Origin: CAVRQM01 sp965246915 | GTDB taxonomy: Bacteria; Pseudomonadota; Alphaproteobacteria; Acetobacterales; Acetobacteraceae | Direction: 5' to 3' | Assembly (NCBI GenBank): GCA_965246915.1 | Contig: CBDFGB010000022.1 | Coordinates: 62,001 to 126,000 of the forward strand | Length of the DNA: 64,000 bases | Shown: positions 9,075 to 18,224 of the stretch, in pieces | Layout: each line of letters starts with the position of its first letter | Position numbering within the stretch: position 1 is the first letter of the stretch | The notes under the pieces: model-generated | Database searches by the model: none | Told to the model about the DNA's origin: nothing | Seen by the model: only the letters and a program-made list of their open reading frames with translations | Made by a program: the position numbers and the translations under genes

Positions 9075-10294
9075 TACGCGGCCTCGGCGAGCAGGCCCGT
9101 TTCGTCCGCGCCGATCACCCGCGCATCGACGACCGCGCCGGATGATCCGCGAAGTCGCACTGGGGCGAAGTGCTCGGTGTGGCCGCGATCGTCGGCCTCG
9201 ATGAGGACCGAAGCGTGCCGTCCGATGCGCGCGTCGTGGAACCGCCGGGCTTGCGCCTGCCCCGCCGCACGCAGGCGCGCGGCCCGTTCGCGACGCAGCG
9301 GCACCGCGACCGCGGGCATGCGGGCGGCCGGCGTGCCGGGACGCTCGCTGTAGGGGAAGACGTGCAAATAGGGGATGGACGCCTCGTCGACGAAATCCAG
9401 GGTCTCGGCGAACAATGCCTCCGTCTCGGTTGGGAAGCCGGCGATGAGGTCCGCCCCGAACGCCATATCCGGCCGCAACGCGCGGGCGCGGGCCACCACG
9501 GCCAGGGCGTCCGCCCGCAGATGCCGCCGCGCCATGCGCTTGAGGATCAGGTCGGCGCCGGCCTGGATCGACAGATGCAGGTGCGGCATCAGCCGGGGCT
9601 CCTCGGCGATCAGCCGCCAGAGATCATCGTCGATCTCGACCGGGTCGAGCGACGAGAGCCTCAGCCGGGGCAGGTCCGGCAGCAGCGCCAGCAGACGCCG
9701 GGCGAGCTGGCCGAGGCGCGGTGCGCCGGGCAGGTCCGCGCCATAAGCGGTCACGTCCACACCGGTCAGCACCAGTTCGCGAAACCCCGCCTCGACCAAT
9801 GCGCGGGCTTGGTCGACCACCGCGCCCATCGGCACGCTGCGGCTCGGTCCGCGGCCATACGGGATGATGCAGAATGTGCAACGGTGATCGCACCCCTGCT
9901 GCACCTGGACGAACGCTCGGGCGCGGCCGGCGAATTCGGTCACCAGGTGCGCTGCCGTCTCGCGCGCCGTCATGATGTCCGATACGCCCCCGGGCGCGTT
10001 TTCCGCCCAGCTTTCGGGGCGCAGCTTTTCCTCGTTGCCCAGCACGCGCGAGACGCCGGGCATTGCGGCCCAGGCGGCAGGCGCGATCTGCGCGGCGCAG
10101 CCGGTCACCACGATGCGGGCGTGGGGATTGTCGCGGTGGGCGCGGCGGATCGCCTGCCGGGCCTGCCGCTCCGCTTCGGCGGTCACCGCGCAGGTGTTGA
10201 CGACGATGGTATCGGCGAGGGTGGCCGCGTGGCCGCGAATGACCTCGCTCTCATAGGCATTGAGCCGACAGCCGAAGGTGAGAACCTCGGTCAT
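9074..10294 (-). CDS. mtaB: tRNA t6A37 methylthiotransferase MtaB
   Basis: Radical-SAM enzyme that adds a methylthio group to N6-threonylcarbamoyladenosine-37 of tRNAs reading ANN codons; about 406 residues. Three N-terminal cluster cysteines sit in FGCRLN, NTCAV and TGCAAQ. The radical-SAM CxxxCxxC occurs in QGCDHRCTFCIIPYGRG. I took the ATG at 10294, which overlaps the dapF stop (ATGA), because the frame upstream of it is dapF read in another phase. The second Fe-S site and the TRAM-like tail are as expected for the family. Confidence 0.94.
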   Translation of the reverse strand: MTEVLTFGCRLNAYESEVIRGHAATLADTIVVNTCAVTAEAERQARQAIRRAHRDNPHARIVVTGCAAQIAPAAWAAMPGVSRVLGNEEKLRPESWAENAPGGVSDIMTARETAAHLVTEFAGRARAFVQVQQGCDHRCTFCIIPYGRGPSRSVPMGAVVDQARALVEAGFRELVLTGVDVTAYGADLPGAPRLGQLARRLLALLPDLPRLRLSSLDPVEIDDDLWRLIAEEPRLMPHLHLSIQAGADLILKRMARRHLRADALAVVARARALRPDMAFGADLIAGFPTETEALFAETLDFVDEASIPYLHVFPYSERPGTPAARMPAVAVPLRRERAARLRAAGQAQARRFHDARIGRHASVLIEADDRGHTEHFAPVRLRGSSGAVVDARVIGADETGLLAEAA

Positions 10295-11109
10295 TCGGGA
10301 AGGGCCGACAGATCGATCGCGCCGGTGAAGGCGGTGGCGACCGGGCCGGTCATCAGGACGTGGCCGTCCTCGCGCCATTCGATGTCCATCTCGCCGCCGT
10401 CGGCGACGATCGTGACGCGACGGCCGGTCAGCCCGCGACGGATCGCATTGACCGCGGCGGCGCACGCCCCGGAGCCGCAGGCCAGCGTCAGGCCGGCCCC
10501 GCGTTCCCACACTTTAAGGCGCAGACGGTCCGGAGCGATGAGCTGCGCGAAACCGATATTGGCGCGGTCGGGAAAGATCGGGTCGTGCTCGCGCACTGGG
10601 CCAAGTGTCGCGATATCCTCGGCGGCGAGGTTTCGGGTGAACCAGGTCGCATGCGGGTTGCCCATCGACAGGGCCGCCGGATCGCCCGGCAGCGGCAGAT
10701 GTAACGTGTCGGCGGGTCCGGCGAGCGGGATGTCGCGCCAGTCGAGCCGGGGTTCGCCCATGTCGACCCGGACGCGCCCATCCGGCAGCATCGACGCCGG
10801 CAGGTCGCCCGCAACGGTTTGGATGACCATGTCACGCTCGCCGGAGCCCGCGCCGAGCAGGGCGGCTACGCAGCGTGTCGCGTTGCCGCACGCCCCGGCT
10901 TCGCCGCCATCGGGATTGCGGATGCGCATGAAGGCGGCGGCCCCGTTTTCCGGTCTTTCCAGCACGATGAGCTGGTCGCAGCCGACGCCGGTGCGCCGAT
11001 CGGCGATCGCCGCCGCGCGCGCGGGCGTAAGCCCGAGCGAGGATGCGCGCGCGTCCAGCACCACGAAATCGTTGCCGCAGCCGTGCATCTTGGTGAAGGG
11101 GACCAACAT
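10291..11109 (-). CDS. dapF: Diaminopimelate epimerase
   Basis: PLP-independent epimerase making meso-diaminopimelate for lysine and peptidoglycan; 272 residues, a normal length. The two catalytic cysteines are visible: Cys74 in GACGNATRC and Cys211 in ACGSGACA. The N-terminus FTKMHGCGNDFVVLD is diagnostic. It is the first gene of the dapF-mtaB-ftsY operon, with 140 bases separating it from the divergent rpmI gene. Confidence 0.96.
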   Translation of the reverse strand: MLVPFTKMHGCGNDFVVLDARASSLGLTPARAAAIADRRTGVGCDQLIVLERPENGAAAFMRIRNPDGGEAGACGNATRCVAALLGAGSGERDMVIQTVAGDLPASMLPDGRVRVDMGEPRLDWRDIPLAGPADTLHLPLPGDPAALSMGNPHATWFTRNLAAEDIATLGPVREHDPIFPDRANIGFAQLIAPDRLRLKVWERGAGLTLACGSGACAAAVNAIRRGLTGRRVTIVADGGEMDIEWREDGHVLMTGPVATAFTGAIDLSALPE

Positions 11110-11160
11110 GCGCGCCTTATATTTGCACGCGTGCGGGGAAGATAGCGGCCTTGCTGCAGG

Positions 11161-11222
11161 GCAGACAGATCGCTATACGCCTCGCCTTCGTCTGCGCGCC
11201 GGGCCTGTGGGGCATGCCCGGC
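11161..11222 (+). promoter_or_regulatory. Two stem-loops in the rpmI-rplT leader
   Basis: Upstream of rpmI, GCAGAC (11161-11166) can pair with GTCTGC (11190-11195), and GCCGGGC (11198-11204) with GCCCGGC (11216-11222). The second hairpin ends 27 bases before the rpmI ATG and just before its AGGAG. Translation of rpmI-rplT is known to be repressed by L20 binding its own leader in several bacteria. These stems are candidates for such a site, but no L20-specific motif was checked. Confidence 0.35.
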
Positions 11223-11249
11223 CGCGACGTATGTCCATAGGAGATCAAA

Positions 11250-11453
11250 ATGCCCAAGCTGAAGACCAAGTCATCGGTCAAGAAACGCTTCAAGATCACC
11301 GGCACCGGCAAGGTTCTCGCCGGCCCCGGGATGAAGCGCCACGGGCTGATCAACCGGCCGCAGAAGATGAAGCGGCAGAATCGCGGCAGCCAGACGCTGA
11401 CCCATGCGGACGGGCTGACCGTCAAGCAATGGGCTCCCTACGGTCTCGGCTGA
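11250..11453 (+). CDS. rpmI: Ribosomal protein bL35
   Basis: Large-subunit protein bL35, 67 residues, very basic. MPKLKTKSSVKKRFKITGTG is the family N-terminus, and KRHGLINRPQKMKRQNRG follows. An AGGAG lies just upstream of the ATG. It is followed 12 bases later by rplT. infC, which often precedes this pair, is not adjacent here. Confidence 0.97.
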   Translation: MPKLKTKSSVKKRFKITGTGKVLAGPGMKRHGLINRPQKMKRQNRGSQTLTHADGLTVKQWAPYGLG

Positions 11454-11465
11454 GGAGCGCACGCC

Positions 11466-11858
11466 ATGGCAAGAGTAAAGCGGGGCGTCACCACCCACGC
11501 CCGCCACAAGAAGGTCATCGACGCCAGCAAGGGCTTCGTCGGCCGCAGCAGCACCAACTACCGCATCGCGCTGCAGCGCCTGGAGAAATCGCTCCAGTAC
11601 GCCTATCGCGACCGGCGGGTGAAGAAGCGCGAGTTCCGAGGCCTCTGGATCCAGCGCATCAACGCGGCCGTCCGCGAGCACGGGATCACCTACAGCCGCT
11701 TCATCGCGGGGCTGAAGGCGGCGGGGATCGAGATGGACCGCAAGGTTTTGGCAGCCATCGCCTATGACGATCCGGCGAGCTTCTCGCAGATCGTCCAGCA
11801 GGTGCAGGCGGTCATCGCGTCTGCCACCGCCGCGCCGGAGCCCGCTCGCGCCGAGTGA
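11466..11858 (+). CDS. rplT: Ribosomal protein bL20
   Basis: Early-assembly 23S rRNA-binding protein, 130 residues. MARVKRGVTTHARHKKVIDASKGF and YAYRDRRVKKREFRGLWIQRINAA are diagnostic. The C-terminal tail, QVQAVIASATAAPEPARAE, extends slightly past the conserved end and is rich in Ala, as in relatives. It is preceded by AGGAGCGCACGCC. pheS, often next in other genomes, is absent; a convergent gene follows instead. Confidence 0.97.
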   Translation: MARVKRGVTTHARHKKVIDASKGFVGRSSTNYRIALQRLEKSLQYAYRDRRVKKREFRGLWIQRINAAVREHGITYSRFIAGLKAAGIEMDRKVLAAIAYDDPASFSQIVQQVQAVIASATAAPEPARAE

Positions 11859-11863
11859 GCGGA

Positions 11864-11894
11864 GGCCTGGCCGCCAGTTTCGGGCGGCCAGGCC
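11864..11894. terminator. Strong hairpin between convergent genes
   Basis: A perfect 12-bp stem, GGCCTGGCCGCC (11864-11875) with its complement at 11883-11894, and a 7-base loop. It lies between rplT (plus) and the monooxygenase-fold gene (minus). Neither side has a clear T-run, so efficient intrinsic termination is not certain; it may instead block read-through or degradation in both directions. Confidence 0.5.
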
Positions 11895-11904
11895 CATCGC
11901 CGGA

Positions 11905-12231
11905 TCATGCCGATGGGCCGGCGTTGATTTCCTGGAGCACCTCGAACCCCTCGAACTCCGGATGCGACAGGGTCATCGCCTTGCCGGACCCGGCGCCCGC
12001 GTGGGCGGCGCGGAATTGCTCCGAACGGGTCCAGTCCTGGAACGTCTCATAGGACGACCACACGGTATGCGAGGCATACAGCACGTGATCGTCGCGTGCC
12101 GGCCCTTGCAACAGATGGAAGGCCACGAACCCCGGCACCGTCTTGAGGTAGACGTCGCGGTCGAGCCAGCGCCTGCGGAACGCCTCCTGCTCCTCGGGGA
12201 GCACCTTGAAGCGGTTCATCGCGATATACAT
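11905..12231 (-). CDS. Antibiotic biosynthesis monooxygenase (ABM) fold protein
   Basis: A 108-residue ferredoxin-like dimeric alpha/beta barrel protein. MYIAMNRFKVLPEEQEAFRRRW and HTVWSSYETFQDWTRSEQFRAAH match the ABM/HmoA family, whose members include haem-degrading and quinol-modifying enzymes. The ATG at 12231 follows GGAGGACCGCCG. The frame is open far upstream on this strand, but that part is antisense to the divergent reductase and is not a gene. The reaction cannot be assigned. Confidence 0.82.
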   Translation of the reverse strand: MYIAMNRFKVLPEEQEAFRRRWLDRDVYLKTVPGFVAFHLLQGPARDDHVLYASHTVWSSYETFQDWTRSEQFRAAHAGAGSGKAMTLSHPEFEGFEVLQEINAGPSA

Positions 12232-12315
12232 CGGCGGTCCTCCGGCTGACGCGCGCAGTTTCGCGCAGGCGGCGCGGCGGCGGAAGGGCGAGGCGGCACG
12301 AGCAGGAGAGAGGGC

Positions 12316-13329
12316 ATGACCCAGACCATCGGCCAACGAATCGTGTTGGCCGCTCGGCCGGATGGCAAGCCGCGCCCGGGCGACTTTCGACTGGAACAGT
12401 TCGACGTGCCGCGGCCGGTCGTCGGGCAGATCCTGCTGGGCGTGAACTATCTGTCGCTCGATACCTACATGCGTGGCCGCATGGACGACCGGAAATCCTA
12501 CGCCGCGCCGGTGCCGCTCGGCGGCGTCATGCAGGGCGAGACGGTCGCCACGGTCCTGGCCTCGAAACACCCGGACTACGCCGAAGGTGACGTCGTGACC
12601 GCCTATGTCGGATGGGCGAGCCATGGGCTCTCGGACGGCAGCCGGGTGCGCAAGATCGATCCTCAGGCGGGCTCGGTGACGACGGCGCTCGGCGTGCTGG
12701 GGATGCCCGGCTTCACGGCCTATGTCGGATTGCTCACGATCGGGCAGCCGAAACCCGGCGAGACGGTCGTCGTGGCGGCCGCCAGCGGACCGGTCGGCTC
12801 GCTCGTGGGGCAGATCGCCCGCATCAAGGGCGCGCGCGTGGTGGGGATTGTCGGCGGCGCGGCGAAATGCGCGTTCGCGAAGAATGAGTTGGGGTTCGAC
12901 GTGGTGCTCGACCACCGCTCGGACGATCTCGCGGGACAACTGGCCGCTTCCTGTCCGGACGGCATCGACGTCTATTTCGAGAACGTCGGCGGCGCGATCT
13001 GGCAGGCGGTTCTGCCCTTGCTCAACCTTTACGCCCGAGTGCCGGTCTGCGGCCTCATCGCGCAGTACAACGGCTCCACGGGCGATGCCTTGCTGGCCCC
13101 GACGATGCGGGAGGTGCTGACCCGCAGCCTGACGATCCGTGGCTTCATCAACACCGAATTTGCCGATCAGCGGGAGGCTTTCCTGCGCGACGTCTCCGGC
13201 TGGCTCGCGGCCGGCCAGGTGCGCCAGCGCGAGGACATCGTCGACGGGCTGGAAAACGCTCCCGCCGCGTTCATCGGCATGCTGGAAGGGCGCAATTTCG
13301 GCAAGTTGCTGGTCCGGGTCGCCGCGTGA
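12316..13329 (+). CDS. NADP-dependent MDR-family oxidoreductase (CurA/PTGR-like)
   Basis: A 337-residue zinc-free medium-chain reductase of the CurA/prostaglandin-reductase/leukotriene dehydrogenase group. MTQTIGQRIVLAARPDGKPRPGDFRLEQ is the family start. The nucleotide fold carries VVAAASGPVGSLVGQIARIKGARVVGI, and YFENVGGAIWQAVLPLLN is typical. No catalytic-zinc ligands are present, as expected. Relatives reduce alpha,beta-unsaturated aldehydes and ketones with NADPH; the substrate here is unknown. It ends 10 bases from the convergent cysK stop. Confidence 0.88.
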   Translation: MTQTIGQRIVLAARPDGKPRPGDFRLEQFDVPRPVVGQILLGVNYLSLDTYMRGRMDDRKSYAAPVPLGGVMQGETVATVLASKHPDYAEGDVVTAYVGWASHGLSDGSRVRKIDPQAGSVTTALGVLGMPGFTAYVGLLTIGQPKPGETVVVAAASGPVGSLVGQIARIKGARVVGIVGGAAKCAFAKNELGFDVVLDHRSDDLAGQLAASCPDGIDVYFENVGGAIWQAVLPLLNLYARVPVCGLIAQYNGSTGDALLAPTMREVLTRSLTIRGFINTEFADQREAFLRDVSGWLAAGQVRQREDIVDGLENAPAAFIGMLEGRNFGKLLVRVAA

Positions 13330-13339
13330 TCGCCGCCCG

Positions 13340-14425
13340 TCACCCCGCCGGAATCTGAAACCCCGGCGTCGAGCGGGACAGAGCAAGTTCCTCCTCGTTC
13401 ATGTCCGCCTCGATGCCCTCGAACAGCGGCGTCGTCATATAGCGCTCGCCGGTGTCGGCCAGCATGCACAGGATCACCGAACCGGCGGGCGCGGCGTCCG
13501 CGACCTTGCGCGCCACCGCGAAAGTGGAGCCGCCGGAGATGCCGGTGAAAATCCCCTCCTTCTGCGCGAGCGCCTTCGCCCACTTGATACCGTCCGCTCC
13601 TGCAACCGGGATGATCTCGTCGTACAGGCGCGAATCGATCGCCTCCTGCAGAACGTAGGGAATGAAATCGGGGGTCCAGCCCTGGATCGGATGCGGCTCG
13701 AACGCTGGGTGGCTCACGGACGGCGAGTCGTCGGCACCGCGCTCCTGCGGGGTGCCACTGCCAATCAGCTGCGCGTTGGCCGGCTCGCTGAGGATGATGC
13801 GGGTCTCCGGCCGCTCCCTCCGCAACACCCGGGCGACCCCCACGACGGTGCCGCCGGTGCCATAGCCGGTCACGAAATAATCGAGTTTGCCGCCGGCAAA
13901 GTCGTTGACGATCTCACGCCCCGTCGTCGCCTCGTGGATGTCGGCGTTGGCCACGGTCTCGAACTGGTGGGCCAGGAACCAGCCGTTCGCCTCGGCCAGC
14001 TCAACGGCCTTCTTGTACATGCCGAGGCCCTTCTGGGCGCGCGGCGTCAGCACGACGCGGGCGCCGAGCATGCGCATCAGCTTGCGGCGCTCGACCGAAA
14101 AACTATCGGCCATCGTCACGACCAGCGGATAGCCCTTCTGCGCGCAGACCATGGCGAGCCCGATGCCGGTGTTGCCACTCGTCGCCTCGACCACTGTCTG
14201 GCCGGCCTTCAGCGCCCCGCTGCGCTCTGCCGCCTCGATGATGTTGAGCGCAAGGCGATCCTTCACGGACGCCGCCGGATTGAAAAATTCCGCCTTCACA
14301 TAGATCGTCGCATGATCGGGCGACAGGTTGTTGACCCGGATGGCGGGCGTGTCTCCCACCGTGTCGAGGATACTCGCGAACAGGCGACCGCGCCCGGCGG
14401 TGGTTCGTATCCCGGTTTCCGGCAT
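13340..14425 (-). CDS. cysK: Cysteine synthase A (O-acetylserine sulfhydrylase)
   Basis: PLP enzyme converting O-acetylserine and sulfide to cysteine. Visible motifs are the PLP lysine in NPAASVKDRLALN, the substrate loop TSGNTGIGLAM, and the phosphate-binding GTGGTVVG. From the ATG at 14425 (after AGAGGAA) it is about 361 residues, longer than the usual 310-325, with extra sequence around 240-270 and at the C-terminus (GIEADMNEEELALSRS). No cysE or regulator is adjacent. A cystathionine beta-synthase-like role is less likely given the motifs. Confidence 0.9.
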   Translation of the reverse strand: MPETGIRTTAGRGRLFASILDTVGDTPAIRVNNLSPDHATIYVKAEFFNPAASVKDRLALNIIEAAERSGALKAGQTVVEATSGNTGIGLAMVCAQKGYPLVVTMADSFSVERRKLMRMLGARVVLTPRAQKGLGMYKKAVELAEANGWFLAHQFETVANADIHEATTGREIVNDFAGGKLDYFVTGYGTGGTVVGVARVLRRERPETRIILSEPANAQLIGSGTPQERGADDSPSVSHPAFEPHPIQGWTPDFIPYVLQEAIDSRLYDEIIPVAGADGIKWAKALAQKEGIFTGISGGSTFAVARKVADAAPAGSVILCMLADTGERYMTTPLFEGIEADMNEEELALSRSTPGFQIPAG

Positions 14426-14529
14426 GATGATGTTCCTCTGGCTCGCTCTACCTACAGGGCACGTGAAAACGGCCCTACTACACGGCAACGCAGCATGTCA
14501 GAGGCAGGCCGACCCGCCAACCCCGGGGG

Positions 14530-16533
14530 CTAAACGTGCAACCGATACCGCTCCAGCTTGCGATACAGCGTGCTGCGCGACACGCCAAGCGACTTCGCCG
14601 CCGCCGTCAGGTTGCCATGATGCACCCGCACGGCCTGCGCGATCGCGCTGCGCTCGGACGCCTCCAGGCTTGCCGGACTCTCCTGGACGGCCGCGCCCGC
14701 GGGCACGGCGATCGGCTCGGCGACCAGTCCGGCCGCCAACTCGTCGAGCCGCACCTCCGGGGCGTTGGACATCAGCAGCAGGCTTTCCACGATGTTGCGC
14801 AGCTCGCGGACGTTGCCCGGCCACTGATACGCCGAGAGCAGCCGCATCGCGTCGGGTCCGAACCGGCGCGTCGGCACGTCGTGCCGCTCGGCCAGCAACG
14901 TGTTGAAGTGGTCGATCAACAGCTCGATGTCGCCGTCGCGCTCGCGCAGCGGCGGCGGGCGGATCCGGGTGACGCTGATACGGTGGTAGAGGTCGCGGCG
15001 GAAGCGACCGGCGGAGACTTCGTCAAGCAGGTTGCGGTTGGTCAGCGCCAGCAGCCGCACGTCCACCCGCTTCGGCTGGCCGTCGCCGAGCCGGTAGATC
15101 ACCCCTTCTTCCAGTGCGCGCAGCAGATAGGGCTGCAGGTCGAGCGGCAGTTCGCCGATCTCGTCCAGGCACAGCGTGCCGCCATGCGCCAGTTCGAAGC
15201 GGCCGGGTCGGCCCTCGCTGGTGGCGCCGGTGAACGCGCCGCGTGCATGGCCGAACAACTCGCTGGCCAACAGGTCCTTGGCCACCGCGCCGCAGTTCAG
15301 CGCGATGAACGGCCGCCGAGGATCGTGGTCGCCATGGATCGCCCGCGCGAACAGCTCCTTGCCTACGCCGGTCTCACCTTCGATCAGCACCGGCACCTGC
15401 TTGCCGACCAGCTGGCGCGCGCGGCCCATGACCTCGATGAGCGCCGCGCTGCGTCCGACGATCGCGTCGAACGCCCCACCTGCCGGCATCTTCGCCTCCG
15501 AGGCCGAGCGGGTTCGCGTGGGCACCACCAGGACCGCGCCGATCGCCCTGCCGTCGACGCGCACCGGGTTGAACCATTCCGCCCGCAGTCCATCCGGCAG
15601 CCGGTCGGCCCAGGCCTCCACCGCCGAGCCGGCATCGAGCCCGGGCAGCCGCTGGCCGAGCCCGACCAGCCCCGGGACGCGCCCGGTGCGATGCACCAGC
15701 CGGCCGCTGCGGTCGATCGCGATCATTCCGGCCACGTCCGCCTCGGTGATCCGCTCCAGGCAGACCTCGAGCAGGCGCATGCGCTCATGCGAGGCCCGTT
15801 CGACCAGCGACATCTCAATCTGCCGCGCCGTGGAGACGGCGAGCGAGAGATTGTTGCGCTGATAGGTCGATGGCGGACCCGAGATGTCGACCACGCCGAG
15901 CATGGCTCCGGTCCCGGGCTCGAACACCGGGGCGGCGGCGCAGGTCCAGGCCTTGATGCCCTCGCAGAAATGCTCCGCGGCATGGACCTGCGCCGGCCGG
16001 CCGGTCGCCAGCGCCGTGCCGATGCCGTTGGTGCCGACCGCGCCCTCCCGCCAGTCGCCGCCGGGGGTGAGATGGATGTTCTCCCCCTGCTCGAGCGTCT
16101 GGCGGTCGCCCACGGCGTCCAGCACCACCCCGTCGGGATTGGTCAGCAGCATGATCGAGCGGGAGCCGACGAACATCTCGGCCATTTGCGAGAACACCGC
16201 GGCCGAAGCGGTCAGCAGCTCGGCGTGGTGCCGCCGCAATTGTTCGATCGCCTCGCCGCGCGCGACAATGGGTGCTGCGCGGCCGGTTGGATTGATCCCC
16301 AGCTCCTGGCTGCGCAGCCAGGACGCGACGACGAAATTGCGTGATGGTACAGCGGCGAGCGGATCGCCGCTGAGGAAACGTTCCCAGGCGGCCATTGTGT
16401 CGCTGCCCTCTGCACGCTGCAGGATATGGGGCACCGCTTCGGCGAGCCCACCCCCGGTCAACGTTTTGGCCGCATCGGACCGCGCGCCGACGAAGCTGCC
16501 GGACCGTCGCCGCACCGGATCCTCCGGGGGCAT
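14530..16533 (-). CDS. AcoR-type sigma-54 enhancer-binding activator, last gene of prm operon
   Basis: A 667-residue bacterial enhancer-binding protein. An N-terminal GAF-like sensor (about residues 50-330, with NPDGVVLDAVGDRQ and EGAVGTNGIGTALATG) precedes an AAA+ domain with Walker A GETGVGKE, the sigma-54 contact motif GAFTGA and Walker B GTLCLDEIGELP. A Fis-type HTH closes it (GNLTAAAKSLGVSRSTLYRKLERY). AcoR-like activators sense small alcohols, ketones or diols. It follows the groEL-like gene by 21 bases. Its place in the cluster parallels MimR of mycobacterial mim clusters (from memory). It probably drives the -24/-12 promoter ahead of prmA. Confidence 0.9.
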   Translation of the reverse strand: MPPEDPVRRRSGSFVGARSDAAKTLTGGGLAEAVPHILQRAEGSDTMAAWERFLSGDPLAAVPSRNFVVASWLRSQELGINPTGRAAPIVARGEAIEQLRRHHAELLTASAAVFSQMAEMFVGSRSIMLLTNPDGVVLDAVGDRQTLEQGENIHLTPGGDWREGAVGTNGIGTALATGRPAQVHAAEHFCEGIKAWTCAAAPVFEPGTGAMLGVVDISGPPSTYQRNNLSLAVSTARQIEMSLVERASHERMRLLEVCLERITEADVAGMIAIDRSGRLVHRTGRVPGLVGLGQRLPGLDAGSAVEAWADRLPDGLRAEWFNPVRVDGRAIGAVLVVPTRTRSASEAKMPAGGAFDAIVGRSAALIEVMGRARQLVGKQVPVLIEGETGVGKELFARAIHGDHDPRRPFIALNCGAVAKDLLASELFGHARGAFTGATSEGRPGRFELAHGGTLCLDEIGELPLDLQPYLLRALEEGVIYRLGDGQPKRVDVRLLALTNRNLLDEVSAGRFRRDLYHRISVTRIRPPPLRERDGDIELLIDHFNTLLAERHDVPTRRFGPDAMRLLSAYQWPGNVRELRNIVESLLLMSNAPEVRLDELAAGLVAEPIAVPAGAAVQESPASLEASERSAIAQAVRVHHGNLTAAAKSLGVSRSTLYRKLERYRLHV

Positions 16534-16554
16534 TTCCGCGCGCTCGGCCGGGCG

Positions 16555-18189
16555 CTAGGCGCGCCCGAGCAGCTCCGCGCCGCCGCCCATCGCTGGACCG
16601 GCCGTGGGATCAAAATTGTCCGGCTTGGTGGCGATTAGGGTCTGCGTCGTCAGGATCAGGCCGGCGACCGACGCGGCATTGCGCACCGCGGTCGCGGTCA
16701 CCCGGACCGGGTCGATCACGCCGGCCTCCACCAAATCGACGAATTGCCGTGTCTGGGCGTCGAAGCCGACCCCGCGCGGCGATTGCGAAACGCGCGCCAC
16801 GATCGCTGCGGCATCGAGGCCGCAATTGGACGCGATACACGTCAGCGGTTGTGAGAGCGCGCCCTGCAGAAGGCTTGCCCCCTCGCGCTCGCCGCCGGAA
16901 AGCCTCGCGATCACGCCGGCCAGGTCGGGCGCGATCTGCAGCAGCGCGGTGCCGCCGCCCGGCACGACGCCTTCCTCCATCGCCGCGCGGGTCGCGTTGA
17001 TGGCGTCCTCGATCAACTGCGCGCGCCGCTTCTGTTCCACCGGCGTGGCGCCGCCGGCCATGATGACTGCCGTGCCGCCCGAGAGTTTCGCGAGCCGATC
17101 CTGATACTTGTCGCGCTCGATATTCGGCGGCGCGAGATCGTATTGCCGCGCCACCTGCGTGCGTCGCGCCGCGATGTTGTCCGGATTGCCGCCGCCGGCG
17201 CTGATGACCGTGTGGTTGGCGGTGATCTTCACCTGGCGCGCGGTGCCGAGGTCGCGCATCTGCGCGTCGGCGAGCGTCCCGCCCAATTCGCGGGCGATCA
17301 CTCTACCGCCGGTGGCGATGGCGATATCCTCCAGCATGGCTTTCCGCCAATGGCCGTACTCCGGCGGATGGATGGCCGCCACCGGCGCCTCGCCCCGATC
17401 GCGCCGCTTCAGCAGCGCCACGACGCAGGCGGGGGCGACCTCCTCGGCGATGATCAGCAGCGGACGGTGACTGTCGGCGACGAGCCGTTCGATCGTTGCC
17501 ACGTCGTCGGCGGTCTGCAGCTTCAGATCCGTCATGAGGATCAGCGGCTCGTCGAGCACCACCTGCATCCGCTCGACGTCGGTGACCATGTGATGGCTGA
17601 GATAGCCGCGGTCGAACGACATGCCGTCGACCACCTCCAACAAGGTCTCGACCGTCGTCCCGAACTCGACGCTCACGATGCCGTCGGCGCCGACCCGCTC
17701 CAGCGCGTCGGCGACCATCCCACCCGTCGCGTCGTCATTGGCGGCGATCACCGCGACGGCGCGGCTCTGGCCGTTGACGACGGGCCGCGCGCTGCGTTTG
17801 AGGGCCGCCAAAGCCTCCGTCACCGCGACTTCCAACCCGTGCACGAGATCGACCGGGTTGGCCCCCTTGGCGAGGCAGGCCAGCCCTTGCTGCACCATGG
17901 CATCGGCCAGCACGGTGGCGGTCGTGGTGCCGTCGCCGGCGATCTCGTTGGTCTGCTTGGAGACTTCACGTACGACCTGTGCGCCCATGTTCTCGAACGG
18001 GCATTCCAACTCGATCTCGGCGGCGATGCTGACGCCGTCGCGAGAAATCATCGGCGTGCCGATCGGCCGGTCGATAATCGCATTCATCCCCTTCGGCCCC
18101 AGCGTGCCGCGCACCGCCTTGGCCAGTTTCGCCACGCCGCGTCCGAGCGCCAGTCTCGCCGCGTCGTCATGCAGCATCATCTTCGCCAT
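16555..18189 (-). CDS. GroEL-like dedicated chaperonin (MimG-like)
   Basis: A 544-residue group I chaperonin homologue inside the monooxygenase operon. It keeps the ATPase signature AGDGTTTATVLADAM, LGPKGMNA near the N-terminus, the catalytic Asp in IEDAINATRAAMEEGVVPGGG, and overall GroEL length. It diverges from housekeeping GroEL: it starts MAKMMLHDDAARLALGRGV and ends in GGGAELLGRA without the GGM repeat tail. There is no groES beside it. In mycobacteria a chaperonin-like protein, MimG, is needed for productive folding of the related monooxygenase hydroxylase; that role is inferred here. ATG at 18189 after GGGAGG. Confidence 0.9.
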   Translation of the reverse strand: MAKMMLHDDAARLALGRGVAKLAKAVRGTLGPKGMNAIIDRPIGTPMISRDGVSIAAEIELECPFENMGAQVVREVSKQTNEIAGDGTTTATVLADAMVQQGLACLAKGANPVDLVHGLEVAVTEALAALKRSARPVVNGQSRAVAVIAANDDATGGMVADALERVGADGIVSVEFGTTVETLLEVVDGMSFDRGYLSHHMVTDVERMQVVLDEPLILMTDLKLQTADDVATIERLVADSHRPLLIIAEEVAPACVVALLKRRDRGEAPVAAIHPPEYGHWRKAMLEDIAIATGGRVIARELGGTLADAQMRDLGTARQVKITANHTVISAGGGNPDNIAARRTQVARQYDLAPPNIERDKYQDRLAKLSGGTAVIMAGGATPVEQKRRAQLIEDAINATRAAMEEGVVPGGGTALLQIAPDLAGVIARLSGGEREGASLLQGALSQPLTCIASNCGLDAAAIVARVSQSPRGVGFDAQTRQFVDLVEAGVIDPVRVTATAVRNAASVAGLILTTQTLIATKPDNFDPTAGPAMGGGAELLGRA

Positions 18190-18224
18190 CGTCGCCTCCC
18201 GTCGGCGCGTTCGCGCCGTTTTTC

